64,000 bases of DNA. Origin: Gerris lacustris (taxonomy: Eukaryota; Arthropoda; Insecta; Hemiptera; Gerridae). The translations under genes and the position numbers were made by a program. The notes under the pieces are model-generated. The model was not told the origin of the DNA, ran no database searches, and worked only from the letters and a program-made list of their open reading frames with translations. Shown in pieces: positions 12,586 to 24,215 of the stretch (its first letter is position 1; every line of letters begins with the position of its first letter). The stretch lies in NCBI GenBank assembly GCA_951217055.1, contig OX578276.1, positions 62,694,402 through 62,758,401 of the forward strand, read 5' to 3'.

Positions 12586-14139
12586 ATTTCTTCTGTCAAT
12601 AACGACAACTAATCCCGAAATTAGCTTTCAATTTTTCACACATCTAGGAGTCGACATTCGATATTTACGACAGTAGAACTAGACCAAGAATTATCGCTTT
12701 TAGTTATAAAATTCCCAATAGGTACCTGTGCCTTGTACAATCAATTAGAAATCCATTTATTAAGTTTTTTGGTAGTATTCATACAAAATAAATTAAAATC
12801 TTAAAATAGAATTTTCGTACAATTGCAATTTTTTTTATAATACTTCGTTTATAAGAAAGTAAATATATTAAAGCTAAATTGGGTCGTGGTATAAGGAATG
12901 GTGATATGTACATTCTGTATAATTTTAGAATATAATGTACTTATAACAATATCATTTTGATGTTAATTTAAAACATAAATTTCTTCCAATAAGTATACAT
13001 GTTTTTGATATGTATTGAAAGTACATACGATTATAATTGTATATTTTTATTTTAAAAAAAAGAAGTAAGGTGATATGATCAATTTTAGGTAATCCTTGCG
13101 GATTATTATATATTTGTTTTGACTTTTTTCCTTATTCTAATAATACGAGTATAAGTTCATATTTTCTAATAAAAAAACAAAACAACAATTGATCCGCACC
13201 TTATTGTAAAGGGGGGAAAAAACAATATGTAATATTTAATCAAATATTTTTAATCTAGCTTAATCTTAATACAATTAGTTCAATTAAGCAAGCCTTTATT
13301 TAATTGTATAACTTAAAGAAATGATGACAAGGTTGTGAAATCTAATTAAGTTACACTGTAGTTATTTCACTAGAAAACGTTTGCTGTTCCTGTTGTATTT
13401 TGGGGCAGGATAATTTCTGTTATTCCGAGTCTGGTCCCGAATAATCGAGTTTAGGGGACGGCTAGGGAACAACTTAGGGACAGAACCCTAGATAGGGAGC
13501 CTAAGGGAGGAGTAATCCAGTTAGAATTTTATAAAGAAAAGAGACTCTGACTATGCCCTTTTGAAATTCTCAATCATATTTGGAAATATTTTATATTTTC
13601 TTTTATTTCATCGTTAAACTATTTAAATTATTTTTTATTTTTAAATAATAATGGATTGCTCGCTTAAACTTTAGGCTCTAAAGCTTAATTATTAATGAAT
13701 GTAAATCTAGATAATGACAAACAATGCTTTAATATAATTTGTTGCAAATTAAAGTGGGCCATGATGAAAGTTACTGGCATTGTTGCCCTTACTGAATCTG
13801 GCTATTGGTAAATATATTTAGTAGCGTCGTTTATCAATTTTGCTCTCTACAGTCTGACAAGTCGCACTATTACTTTACGTGAGATTAATCAGTCTTCCTA
13901 AGTGCCATTTCTGTCTCGGGAATTCTCTTAATGAATTATGATCACTTCAAATTCGGGTTTCGGCAAAACAGCGACTTCGTTTTGTAATTCAAGAATATTA
14001 TATCTTCTTTGAAATTGCTAAGGATACTAGCAAAATACCTGACCTGTACTTCACAACAAATTAATTATGTAAATTACATTTTACTCTGCGAACTTACTGA
14101 AGCTATGTGATCGATGTCTCTCATTTCAAAAATTCCAAA
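12586..14139. other. AT-rich region, nothing recognised
   Basis: Long poly-T/poly-A stretches, with no supported reading frame or RNA gene. Confidence 0.5.
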
Positions 14140-14625
14140 ATAGAAATACGGTTTAGGTTTCAGGGAACATTTTTGGTTCCGTGTTTGTCTGTCCGTCTGT
14201 CGCTCGACTTAAATGAAATTTGGTTGGTATGTCATTATTAGCCCATTGTTGGTCTCATATAAGTTTTTCCTAATGCACTCATTTGTTTCTCTTCCACATG
14301 CCCACAAACATACACATATTGTAAATATATCATATATTTACACCTATATATCTTCAAAAGTAGACATCTAATTTTTATCAAATTAAGATGGTTTGTCGAA
14401 TGCATCCCACCAAGCTCAAGATTAATTTCAACCATCTGCGATCTCTTAATTTTGATAAAGTAATACTTTAATTCCTGTAAAACATCAAAACGATTTTGAC
14501 AAATTTAAAAAAATGGGGAAAAGTAAATAAATTAGACAAAAGTAGGTTGCGAAATGCATAAAATCTATATAAAGCATACGAAATAGGTCTAAGAAGGAGC
14601 TATGTGCCACACTGATTGGCAGGCT
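14140..14625 (+). repeat. Dispersed repeat family B, near-complete copy
   Basis: It contains aatacggtttaggtttcagg, the gaacatttttggttccgtgt block, a gtctgtccgtctgtcgctcg tract, the AAATTTGG core, and the 3' end ggagctatgtgccacactga-ttggcag. Its second half matches 29275-29575 and, inverted, 51440-51800. Confidence 0.6.
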
Positions 14626-15115
14626 TTTTTATCATTTATTTTTAATTTAACGTTATTTAACATTACCGGCAAATGAAGTTTAAGTCGATGGTAAAACGAT
14701 ACATTTAGTGCAAAGGTTTGAGTAGAAAATACCGCTAGAATTAATTACATAGGTATGTGACTATACACTGGTATCATTTAAATGGGTATATATAAGAAAT
14801 GGGGGAGAAATGCCATTTTTGAAGGGTTGGTACTCGTGGAGAGGTGGGGGTGCTATCATTCACCTTCTAAGGGATCGCCATTTAAGCCTAACCTTTGTTT
14901 TATAATCAGCAGAAATTTTTAGTAATCAAACAGTCGTAGCGGTCAATCGCTACTTTAAAGCCTGACTTTTTGGGAGAGGTCTGAAACCCTTTTTGGTTGG
15001 CCCTTTTTTCACGGTTAGGTTTTTGTTGGGGATTGCTATTTCACTTTCTTTAGTTATTCTCACATTTAGTAAAATATTGGTCAAGGATGTACATATTTGC
15101 GAACCTTTTGCTCCT

Positions 15116-15119
<4 letters not shown>
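14626..15119. other. AT-rich region, nothing recognised
   Basis: No supported feature before the TA microsatellite. The frame at 14993 runs into that microsatellite and is not credible. Confidence 0.5.

Positions 15120-15195
<76 letters not shown>
15120..15195. repeat. (TA)n microsatellite
   Basis: A TA run ending in a short TG stretch. Confidence 0.95.
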
Positions 15196-15203
<8 letters not shown>

Positions 15204-15221
15204 ATAGATCTATTGATTCAA

Positions 15222-15930
15222 ATAAAATAAACTGGTCAAGTGTGTGCTAGTCAGCACATAGTGAGGGTCCGTAGGCCACACTATATATGTTTAACTGTAA
15301 AGTGTAATGCTAAAAAGCTTACTTTGAACTATTCTAAGGGTCTGATATTCTCAAAACACACTCTGATAAAGTATTTTTTTGTCACTGAACCGGGCTACAA
15401 CCATATAAATACATCGAAAAGACCATAATTATAAAAATACGTATTTTGTCAATAAAAAATAAAATAATATTTTTTTCGAACTTTCCAAAAAGTGATATCT
15501 TTACTTTTGGTCGAAGAATGTTCAGGAATTTTTTTTTAGATTTTTTACACTTCACATAAGCGAGATAGAGGGGGGGGGGGACACGTTTCACACCCACTTC
15601 AAACTTGCCTACGCTCGCCCTATCAAAGTTATACCCAAAGAATTATATATTTTTGTAATCAGCCCGACGTACCCTTTCATATGATACCCCTCACGGTGTC
15701 GAAAAAAAAAAAAAAAATTAACCTTGAAGTTTTTTTACCCTAATTTTTTTGAAAAATATTTTTTTTAAGTCGCTATATTTTTAAAATATGTGGGTAGGTA
15801 CAATACACATATATGCCAAATTTCAAAGTGATCGGACGAAAGGTGTAGCCGTGAGAGCACGCGAGAGGACGGTCGGACAGACACACGCAGGAAAATATAA
15901 GGGTCCTTGGTTTTGCCTACGGACCCTAAA
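15222..15930 (+). mobile_element. Dispersed repeat family E with agggtccgtagg termini
   Basis: It opens with ggtcaagtgtgtgctagtca, a short palindromic stretch, followed by agggtccgtaggccacac, and closes with tgcctacggaccct, an inverted match. It contains a minus-strand AAATTTGG-type core (about 15812-15840) beside gtcggacagacacacgcagg. A second copy of the first half lies at 19325 and a terminus at 41270. No coding capacity. Confidence 0.55.
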
Positions 15931-17286
15931 AATATAATTTCCTTTCGCCACTGGGGGAATTTATTTGAAATTATTGATTCGATTTGTATAAATATCATTT
16001 CTATTGTTGGAAATACCCAGTTCGAAGGTTATAATATGTATATTTGTTCTCCCAGAGAGCAGTATCGGTTTCATTTTATGAAAATTTTACCAACATGATT
16101 TATTATTAGGAAAAGCTCGGTGCAAGAAAGAGAAAATAGAGATGGCTACGTTTCCTAAATGCGAGAAAGTACCATGTTTTTATAGAAGCAATAAACTACG
16201 GGAGGCTGCTCTAAGTCAAAGCATCAGGACTGTTTCCTAGGGCTATATTTATCCAATATATATGACATAGCCATTTTTTAAACACACACACACATATATA
16301 TATTTTTAGGGGCTAAAGGTTCGTAAATATGTATAGCCAAAACAATATAATCTTCATATAATACTAAAATCTCACATCAATAAACAAAAAGGAATAAACA
16401 ATCAATAAGACATTACATTGACAAGTCGTAAAAATATATATTTGTCATAACATTCTTCTAATTTGACCTACATCACTATAAGCATAAATCATAGCTCATA
16501 GCAAGAATAAATTAGCAATTTACTAAATTCTTTTATACTTGCTTAGCATCCTCCTAGTTAGCATAAATGTTAACGAAATACATTCAGAGGTCTTAACCAG
16601 TTTGTATTTGATCAGTTCAATAAAATCCTGCCAGATTCAACACATATCAACACTTTTAAATCGTACAGCAATATCAGAGTTAATAATTAATAATAATAAA
16701 AATCCTCGACTTAAGAGCTTAGATCGTTCCAGCTAAATTTATCGTAAGTTAGATTCAACCATCCTCTTCCATATAAAATAACAAAACAGGCTTATTTTTA
16801 ACTTATTGTAATTTACAAAATTACTTAAATTAGCAAAATATGAGCATATAATTATGTAACTATATATATTATCAATAAAAGGTAAAAGCATGGAGAAATA
16901 TTTATTTATATCTTATAAGAAAAATGATATGTAGTCGAACATTCGTATGTCGAGGTTTGTCATAGAAAAATATGTAGCAAATCAATAAGAAGGTATTTCA
17001 TAGTTAAGGAAGTAGCAAAGTTAAGCCTCGAAGAAGACCCAATTTGAGTAAAGGGTCAGATTTACTTTCTTTCAAGGTTTAGAAGTTTCCTCTTCACCTT
17101 AGCGTGTGCAAATAAAACATTTGTACCACAAAATGCAATATTCCTTTTTCTTAAGAATTGCCTTCCTTAGTAATTGATTCCTTTCATATTGCTAGGAAAA
17201 AGGGTACTATGCGATTTAAAAAAGTATTGTTTAGGCAACTTTTTTTTTATTACATCTTTAAGGTATACATTAAACTATTTATATAA
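15931..17286. other. AT-rich region, nothing recognised
   Basis: No convincing coding frame; a short ACAC/TATA tract lies near 16283-16305. Confidence 0.5.
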
Positions 17287-18249
17287 TCTTAAATATATAT
17301 ATAAGATAGGAGTGGTGTCAGTACATTTATCCGATTGGGCTCAAATTTTGTATTTTTACTAAATGAGTAGTCCTGATTACGAATTTAAGTTTAGAAAATG
17401 TTGTCTCTTTTTGTCTGTGTGTCTATCACGTCTAAACGGCTGAACATATTTTGTTGGCTTTTGGGTACAATGTTAAGCTCAATTCTGCGAGTGTTATAGG
17501 CTATACAACTTTTTGCTAGCTTTATATAGGGCGGAGAATGGGGCTTCTAAATAGATTTCAAAATTATAATTTTATGTTTTATAAAAAATATATTTAATCA
17601 AAATTTCAGAAGAAGCCACAGACAATATTTTATGTTCTGTGGAAATTTCTGTAGGAAGAACTGTGCAATCGCTGTCATAAAATATTTAGATTAATTTTTT
17701 AAACATATATTATTTTAATAGTTTTTAAATCATCAAGAAGACAATTTTTTTAAAATAACACCTTACCATGCCTAAACCTTTAAAATATAATTATCACCAC
17801 ATCTTTAAAACGCTAAAATAAAATCTTCGAGTGTATACGTAGTGTAATACCTGATTTCAAAATTATATTGATATCTGCCAGTAGGGATTGTACAAAATTT
17901 TATTCCTAAAGGGAACGTTAGGAAATTAATAATTGAGAAAGGGCTCCTATTTTGGATGTAAACATATAATATATTAATCATAGATAATTCCAATTTTAAC
18001 TCAGGAATGTGAAAAGTCACGGGGGGGGGGGGGGGGGGGGGTTACAGGAGGAAAATACCTCTGCTTTTCCCCAAACGTTAACATTTAAAAAATCTTCATC
18101 AGAGGGGGTAAAGAAATAAGAGGAGGGATAGAATCTAGATATTCTCGATTAGGAAAATAATTTTTAAAAGTTTTTTGATAGTATAGGTTTATAAAACCCA
18201 TCAAATTAAAAATATCACACTCCGCAGCGAAGCAAGGGTATCCAGATAG
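17287..18249 (+). mobile_element. Helitron-like family C copy
   Basis: It starts TCTTAAATATATATATAAG after an A. It ends tccgcagcgaagcaagggta then tccagatag before a T, so the CTAG terminus has decayed to ATAG. It includes a run of about 22 Gs at 18019-18040. It has no helicase frame. It shares its inner sequence with 19870-20060 and, inverted, with 27480-27740. Confidence 0.6.
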
Positions 18250-18491
18250 TAATAAATAAATAATAATAATAAAAAAAATCGAGGCATAGTTATGTTATTC
18301 ATGAATTGGTATTAAAAATGACTTAAATTCTAAAATTGTTAACTGTTCGATAAGTAATTAATAAGTACGAGGAAAAAAATATGGTAGCATAATGTTAATA
18401 TACATATTATATCTACGAAATAAAGTTAAGAATTTTAAATAATGTTTTATTAAAATAAGTATCGTTATTAATTTATTTATTTATTACTAAC

Positions 18492-18522
18492 ATGCTTTTA
18501 TTTTAGCTTAAAATAAAAGCAT
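18492..18522. repeat. Short perfect palindrome
   Basis: atgcttttatttta is repeated in inverse with only a 3-base loop, giving a 14-bp stem. No adjacent feature suggests a role. Confidence 0.6.
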
Positions 18523-19324
18523 TTCTTACTAAATCAAGAAATGAAATAAGCAATGATAAAGAATGGGACTTGTTTCAACATTTCTGTGTATAAAAAATCG
18601 TTTCTCGATGAATTAATAATAGCTTTAGATCCATGTTGGTTTTGAGGTTAGATTTTAAGGTTAGCGACCCTTTAACAGTGGAGAACACGATTTGTATTCG
18701 TTCCAGTGAAATGATATAATGCTGGTACCAGGGATGGCTACTACCATTAACCCAACCTCCTAAATTATATCTTGGCTTTTTCCGAACAACTAATTTTTAA
18801 TTCCCTGTCGAAAATTTGGAGAAATATCAAAACTTGAAGATATTTTACTAATGATAATGTAGGACTTCATTTTTACTGAATATATCCGAGTAGAACAAAA
18901 GTTGGAGGTTTCTTTTTCGTTATTCTGATGTTATTAATATTTTACACAGTCAAAATAATTTTTTTTTGGTTCTATACCTATAAAAATTATGTTTTACTTA
19001 GTTATTAAATCACGAAAGATCAATGTTTGGAAGATGTATAAAAATAAACTTGTTAGTCATGATATTGCGTATTATTATGGCTCCATAAAGCTATTGACGA
19101 ATAATGTTATAACCAGGGATTTGAATTAAATTTTTAAATTTAAAGTTCATAATTTTCAATTATAAAATCATACAGCTCTTACAGATGCTCGCGTATGCAT
19201 AGGTGTTTTCCTCAAGGAGCATCATCAATTGAACCTAACAGTTCGATTCCCAGAATCTTCTAAAAAATACACTGCGTGATTTTCTACGGATACGGAGTGT
19301 CATTTTTATTTGGATAGGTTTATG
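18523..19324. other. AT-rich region, nothing recognised
   Basis: No supported genes, RNA genes or repeats. Confidence 0.5.
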
Positions 19325-19650
19325 AAAATAAAATAAACAGGTCAAGTGTGTGATAGTCAGCACACAGCGAGGGTCCGTAGGCCACACTGTATTGTTTAAG
19401 TAGTACCCTATTGATGGTGTTTTTTAAAATGCTAAAAAGCTTACTTTGAACTATCCTATGGGTCTGATATTCTCAAAATACATAAACAAACTTCCGATAA
19501 AGTATTTCTTTGCCACTGAACCGGACTACAACCATATAAATACATCGAAAATACCATAAGTAAAAAAAAAACGTATTTTGTCGTTAAAAATTAAAATAAT
19601 ATTTTTTTCGAAATTTCCAAAAAGTGGTATCTTTACTTTAAGAATTGGAA
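19325..19650 (+). mobile_element. Family E repeat, partial copy
   Basis: It repeats the first half of 15222-15930 in the same order: ggtcaagtgtgtgatagtca, gagggtccgtaggccacac, gcttactttgaactatcc and ccatataaatacatcgaaaa. It is truncated before the opposite terminus. Confidence 0.55.
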
Positions 19651-19864
19651 CTGGCTCTGATAAAATCGAATCGAAATATTATGTTCATTGTAAATACCTG
19701 ATAATAAAATTTATTTACTTATTCTTTATTTTGCTAAGCGAGAATATTTAAATGCCACAGCGTTTTCTAAATCCCATCCTTTAATTTCTTTACCTCCTCT
19801 CTTGGAATATATAATTTACGAAATTCTTAATTAGTAATTAATTTCAACTAATGGAGAAACATAT

Positions 19865-20065
19865 TAAAAATTTATTTTTTGGGAAAGGGTGAGGTATTTC
19901 CTTCTGTATCTCCCCCCCCCCTCTTCCCACGGATTTCTTATCGCGTTTCTGGGTTGAAATTGGAATTATCTTGCATTAAAATCTATGCTCACAGAGAAGC
20001 CCTTTCTAAATTATTAACTCCCCAACTTCAGGTAATCAGTCTGAGCTCAAATCCAATTTTTCTTT
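19865..20065. mobile_element. Family C fragment
   Basis: ggtatttccttctgtatctc, tgggttgaaattggaattat and ggtaatcagtctgagctcaa match the interior of the family C copies at 17.9-18.05 kb (inverse) and 27.5/28.5 kb. The 69-codon frame here is a by-product. Confidence 0.5.
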
Positions 20066-20572
20066 TATTTTTGTACCTAATTCGATAACTTCATAAACTC
20101 CTTTCTTGGAGGACATAAATATTATTTTATACAATTTGTTTATTTTAGTGTTTTAAATAATTATAGTGAGGGGATTTTTTTTTTTATTAAATATTCTGAA
20201 ATGTAGAAATTTAAAATTTAAATTTAAAGAAAAATTTAACCCTGTAAGGAGAGTTTTTTTCCGAGAAACACTAGTTCCCAAGATATTGATGAAAATAAAT
20301 CTGATTTTGCTGAAAATTAAAAACAAACTATAAACAATCGTCTGTTAAACAATTATAAAAGATTTTAAAATTAATTGAATATTATTCGATTTAAATTCAG
20401 TCTTATTATGTATATGAAAATGTTTTGTTCAAGTTAGTCGATTTTTTCATGACTAGAATGCTTCTAAATAGTCTCGGAGTATTTGCTCTTTTACTAAGTA
20501 TATTTTACTACATGGATCAAATGTGAAATGCAAAGGTCCTTTAATATAAAGATTAAAAAAATATTTATATAC

Positions 20573-20576
<4 letters not shown>

Positions 20577-20662
<86 letters not shown>
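20577..20662. repeat. (TA)n microsatellite bordering the ribozyme array
   Basis: A TA run that passes directly into the first 307-bp unit (tacacaattt). The shared ta makes the exact border ambiguous by a couple of bases. Confidence 0.95.
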
Positions 20663-20666
<4 letters not shown>

Positions 20667-20780
20667 ATTTGTGTAGTGAGAGACACCAAGGGATGTGCCA
20701 CGCAAGCGTGACACATAGAAGCTGTTCCAACACTAGACAATACGTCACAAAGATGTTGGCTCGGCATTACGCCATGTCCT

Positions 20781-20823
20781 GCATCGTTTCGTCGCGTCCG
20801 ACTCATCAGGGGCCCGACGATGC
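20781..20823 (-). ncRNA. Hammerhead ribozyme, unit 1
   Basis: Read on the minus strand: GCATCG, TC (cleavage between 20816 and 20815), GGGCCC, CTGATGA, stem II GTCG-gacg-CGAC, GAAA, CGATGC. All core positions are present. Stem III (GCATCG/CGATGC, 6 bp) is the open end, so the topology is type III. Stem I is only the 6-nt palindrome GGGCCC, unusually short. Confidence 0.88.
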
Positions 20824-21087
20824 CCACCCAACTCTGGACCTATACCAACTCAAGAAGATCAGGTATAGGGCTTATCAGAGACGAGGGTGCTCTCACACCG
20901 CCATTCTTGCTTGGCTGGCAAAACAAATCAGCAATGTAATACCGTGTTTTTGCACACTGCAATAAGGTACACAATTTGTGTAGTGAGAGACACCAAGGGA
21001 TGTGCCACGCAAGCGTGACACATAGAAGCTGTTCCAACACTAGACAATACGTCACAAAGATGTTGGCTCGGCATTACGCCATGTCCT

Positions 21088-21130
21088 GCATCGTTTCGTC
21101 GCGTCCGACTCATCAGGGGCCCGACGATGC
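21088..21130 (-). ncRNA. Hammerhead ribozyme, unit 2
   Basis: Identical to unit 1, 307 bases further on. Predicted cleavage lies between 21123 and 21122. Cleavage here and in unit 1 would release one exact 307-nt RNA. Confidence 0.88.
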
Positions 21131-21394
21131 CCACCCAACTCTGGACCTATACCAACTCAAGAAGATCAGGTATAGGGCTTATCAGAGACGAGGGTGCTCT
21201 CACACCGCCATTCTTGCTTGGCTGGCAAAACAAATCAGCAATGTAATACCGTGTTTTTGCACACTGCAATAAGGTACACAATTTGTGTAGTGAGAGACAC
21301 CAAGGGATGTGCCACGCAAGCGTGACACATAGAAGCTGTTCCAACACTAGACAATACGTCACAAAGATGTTGGCTCGGCATTACGCCATGTCCT

Positions 21395-21430
21395 GCATCG
21401 TTTCGTCGCGTCCGACTCATCAGGGGCCCG
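21395..21430 (-). ncRNA. Truncated hammerhead at the inversion junction
   Basis: Stem III 3' strand, GAAA, stem II, CTGATGA and GGGCCC are present. The sequence then stops at the cleavage position, where the array inverts. The 5' strand of stem III is missing, so this copy should be inactive. Confidence 0.85.
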
Positions 21431-21692
21431 GACATGGCGTAATGCCGAGCCAACATCTTTGTGACGTATTGTCTAGTGTTGGAACAGCTTCTATGTGTCA
21501 CGCTTGCGTGGCACATCCCTTGGTGTCTCTCACTACACAAATTGTGTACCTTATTGCAGTGTGCAAAAACACGGTATTACATTGCTGATTTGTTTTGCCA
21601 GCCAAGCAAGAATGGCGGTGTGAGAGCACCCTCGTCTCTGATAAGCCCTATACCTGATCTTCTTGAGTTGGTATAGGTCCAGAGTTGGGTGG

Positions 21693-21735
21693 GCATCGTC
21701 GGGCCCCTGATGAGTCGGACGCGACGAAACGATGC
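21693..21735 (+). ncRNA. Hammerhead ribozyme, inverted unit 1
   Basis: Plus-strand copy of the same 43-nt motif. Cleavage is predicted after C21700. Stem III is 21693-21698 paired with 21730-21735; CTGATGA is at 21707-21713; stem II is 21714-21725; GAAA is at 21726-21729. Confidence 0.88.
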
Positions 21736-21999
21736 AGGACATGGCGTAATGCCGAGCCAACATCTTTGTGACGTATTGTCTAGTGTTGGAACAGCTTCTA
21801 TGTGTCACGCTTGCGTGGCACATCCCTTGGTGTCTCTCACTACACAAATTGTGTACCTTATTGCAGTGTGCAAAAACACGGTATTACATTGCTGATTTGT
21901 TTTGCCAGCCAAGCAAGAATGGCGGTGTGAGAGCACCCTCGTCTCTGATAAGCCCTATACCTGATCTTCTTGAGTTGGTATAGGTCCAGAGTTGGGTGG

Positions 22000-22042
22000 G
22001 CATCGTCGGGCCCCTGATGAGTCGGACGCGACGAAACGATGC
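22000..22042 (+). ncRNA. Hammerhead ribozyme, inverted unit 2
   Basis: A plus-strand copy exactly 307 bases after the previous one. Cleavage is predicted after C22007. All core bases are intact. Confidence 0.88.
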
Positions 22043-22198
22043 AGGACATGGCGTAATGCCGAGCCAACATCTTTGTGACGTATTGTCTAGTGTTGGAACA
22101 GCTTCTATGTGTCACGCTTGCGTGGCACATCCCTTGGTGTCACTCACTACACAAATTGTGTACCTTATTGCAGTGTGCAAAAACACGGTATTACATTG

Positions 22199-22201
<3 letters not shown>

Positions 22202-22246
<45 letters not shown>

Positions 22247-22252
22247 ATATAT
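22202..22252. repeat. (AT)n microsatellite bordering the ribozyme array
   Basis: An AT run that starts directly at the end of the last partial unit (gctgat), with a short interruption near 22240. Confidence 0.9.
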
Positions 22253-23897
22253 ATATGAACTGAATGCAGGAGAGTCCTATTAGACATCATTACTCAAAAG
22301 ATGTTAATGTATTACTTTAGGTTCTAGTGATGAGTTCACCCTTCTATCCAGTTCATATAAAAACCTCGGGAAGAAGCAACTTTAAACCTTTTTTGGGCCA
22401 TTCACTGAAAATCCATTAGACTATAATTTATCATTTCTACTATCCGGTAAGGGAAGCTGGCAAAATACATAACGCCCTTATTCAGAAACTCTACCCTTTC
22501 CTAAGTGGTGACCTTAAAAATTTAGGTAAATAGATGATGTAAAGAAACTATAGACGTGAACCCATAAAGAACCAGATGAAGAAAATTTGAGGCCCAGAGT
22601 TAGAAGTTCTATTCATTCAACTGTACTCAGTTCAAAGAAAGGACCCGTGATTCAAAAGTATATCTACTATTAAAAGTAAATTAATGACTATAATATTCTA
22701 TACTTTTATTTTTAGTAATGATACAGAGAAATAATAAAACGTGGGAGATGAAATTATATATTATACATATGTATATATTTCATTCAAACATTATTTTTGG
22801 CCATGCTTTCTTCAATTAATTTTGAGAATCCATCTAATAATTAATCATAACTTAGTAGTTTAATGATTATTTCCATAAAAGTCTTGAATGCCCAACTATT
22901 TATTACAAATTATTTCCAATTAAAAAATGGAAATTTCCAGAAAATGGAGAAATAAAACACTTGAATGGATTAAATCTCTTTTAAGGTCCAAAGCCTTTTT
23001 GTCATTTGTTCATTAATTAATTCGGCAGGTCACCCTCGAGATGTTTGGCTAAATATAGAATTAAAGTTTTAATTTTTGGACATGTTATTGTAGATTGGCA
23101 CATCTGTTACGGAATTTTTTAGGACTAAAATATAATCATCGTTGTTAGTTATTACGATGAGTGACCTTCTTAGTTAACTTTTATACAACAAAAAAGTTGC
23201 AAGTATTTATTTATTTATTTTTTTTTACGGTAGAATCCAAATATGCTATCAAAAATATTCATTCCAATTTGAAATTTTGAAGTTGGGTAGCCTGGGGGAA
23301 AAGTGGCTGTTTGCCACTAGTGCGGGATTGCATGAAAACAAACTTCCCTTTACGTGGTATCCCGCAAGTTTCATTAATTTATCTCGTTCAAAAGTTAAGA
23401 GGGGGAGGGTGGGAATTTTGGACCACCCCATATAGTTGTTCTTTTGAGTCGTTAATTTTGAGTCTCTGAATCGTTAATTTTCGAGAGTTTTGGTTTGTTT
23501 GACGTGCTTCTCTCCATTTGCCTTAGAGTACATACCTATGTAACGAAAGCTCTTCTAACAAGTTGCTTTAAAATAATCATGTGAGGAAGGAGAATTCATC
23601 CTTCTGACTCCTATCCTAACTATTTGCTGTATGGTCTACTCTTATTCTTTGTGACTTATATTTGTTCTGGTAACATGTGTAAGCAATTATAGCTATATTA
23701 TATTGCCTAATGTATGAATAATATTAGACTCCAATAGAATCAGCTATATCATCTCATTTTTAAAAAAAAAATATAAATATTTATGCAAACACATAAATAT
23801 GTGTTTGCATGGCAACAAATCTTGGAGGATTTTCCCTTTTGGCACTACTAATATTAACCCTTTATTGGGCAAGGTGGTTGTTAGTGCTTCGTTTTTT
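22253..23897. other. AT-rich region, no resolved gene
   Basis: 22260-22660 is less AT-rich but shows no long frame. A perfect 13-bp-arm palindrome, atgcaaacacata/tatgtgtttgcat, lies at 23783-23810. Nothing else is supported. Confidence 0.45.
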
Positions 23898-24215
23898 ACT
23901 TTCTCATATAAAGAGAAAGTATTGTGATGGCACGATAATTCGATTTTGAGATTTTGGTGGATTTACACGTTTTGAGGTCCCCTGAGTCCAAAAAAGTGGT
24001 TTTTAATAGTCTGTCTGTGGTCTGTGTAGAGGCGTGGAGCCTAAACTACAGGGCCGATTTTGACGAAATTTGGCATACATGTTCAGAAAAATCATACCCC
24101 GAGGCGAAATTGAGAAATTAATTTTAGCCCCAATTTTGGGGGTGCTAACCCCCAAAAACTCTGAAAAAACGTGAAAATTTTTCTACCATAGGTAGTGAGG
24201 AAAAATAAAAATTAT
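23898..24215 (+). repeat. Dispersed repeat family D
   Basis: It starts with tttctcatataaagagaaag and a tattgtgatgg motif, then a gtctgtctgtggtctgtgta tract, then the core gccgattttgacgaaatttg-gcataca, and ends in ggtagtgaggaaaaataaaa. Copies are at 34030 and 35283. The tail resembles the inner ends of the 43.9-45.9 kb fold-back locus. Confidence 0.6.

Larger units (their letters stand above)
20661..22203. mobile_element. Inverted array of a 307-bp hammerhead-ribozyme unit (retrozyme-like)
   Basis: Units at 20661-20967, 20968-21274 and a partial at 21275-21430 read one way. A partial at 21431-21548, units at 21549-21855 and 21856-22162, and a 41-base partial at 22163-22203 read the other way. 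Copies are almost identical; one substitution was noticed near 22142. The two arms form a near-perfect palindrome of about 732 bases per arm around a 38-base spacer. Every full unit encodes a hammerhead ribozyme core on the same relative strand. On that strand the unit also has other strong hairpins: cctatacc/ggtatagg, and gtgtcacg/cgtggcac with a CTTG loop. Tandem 307-nt periodicity plus a ribozyme is the layout of retrozymes and ribozyme-bearing satellites, whose transcripts self-cleave to monomers that can be circularised. The 60-100 codon frames across the units repeat with the unit on both strands and are not proteins. Confidence 0.9.

Noticed and set aside
18101..18120. Another hammerhead suggested by ctctgatgaagat on the minus strand.
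   Set aside because: No GAAA box, stem II or cleavage triplet at suitable distance.
20661..22203. CRISPR-like or bacterial repeat array.
   Set aside because: Unit length, inverted layout and absence of spacers do not fit, and the window is clearly eukaryotic.
20528..22263. A dozen 60-145 codon open frames on both strands (beginning MCSERHQ..., MTYCLVLEQ..., MGIVGPLMS...).
   Set aside because: They recur with the 307-bp unit, overlap on opposite strands, and the first and last run into TA microsatellite repeats. The unit is explained better by the ribozyme array.
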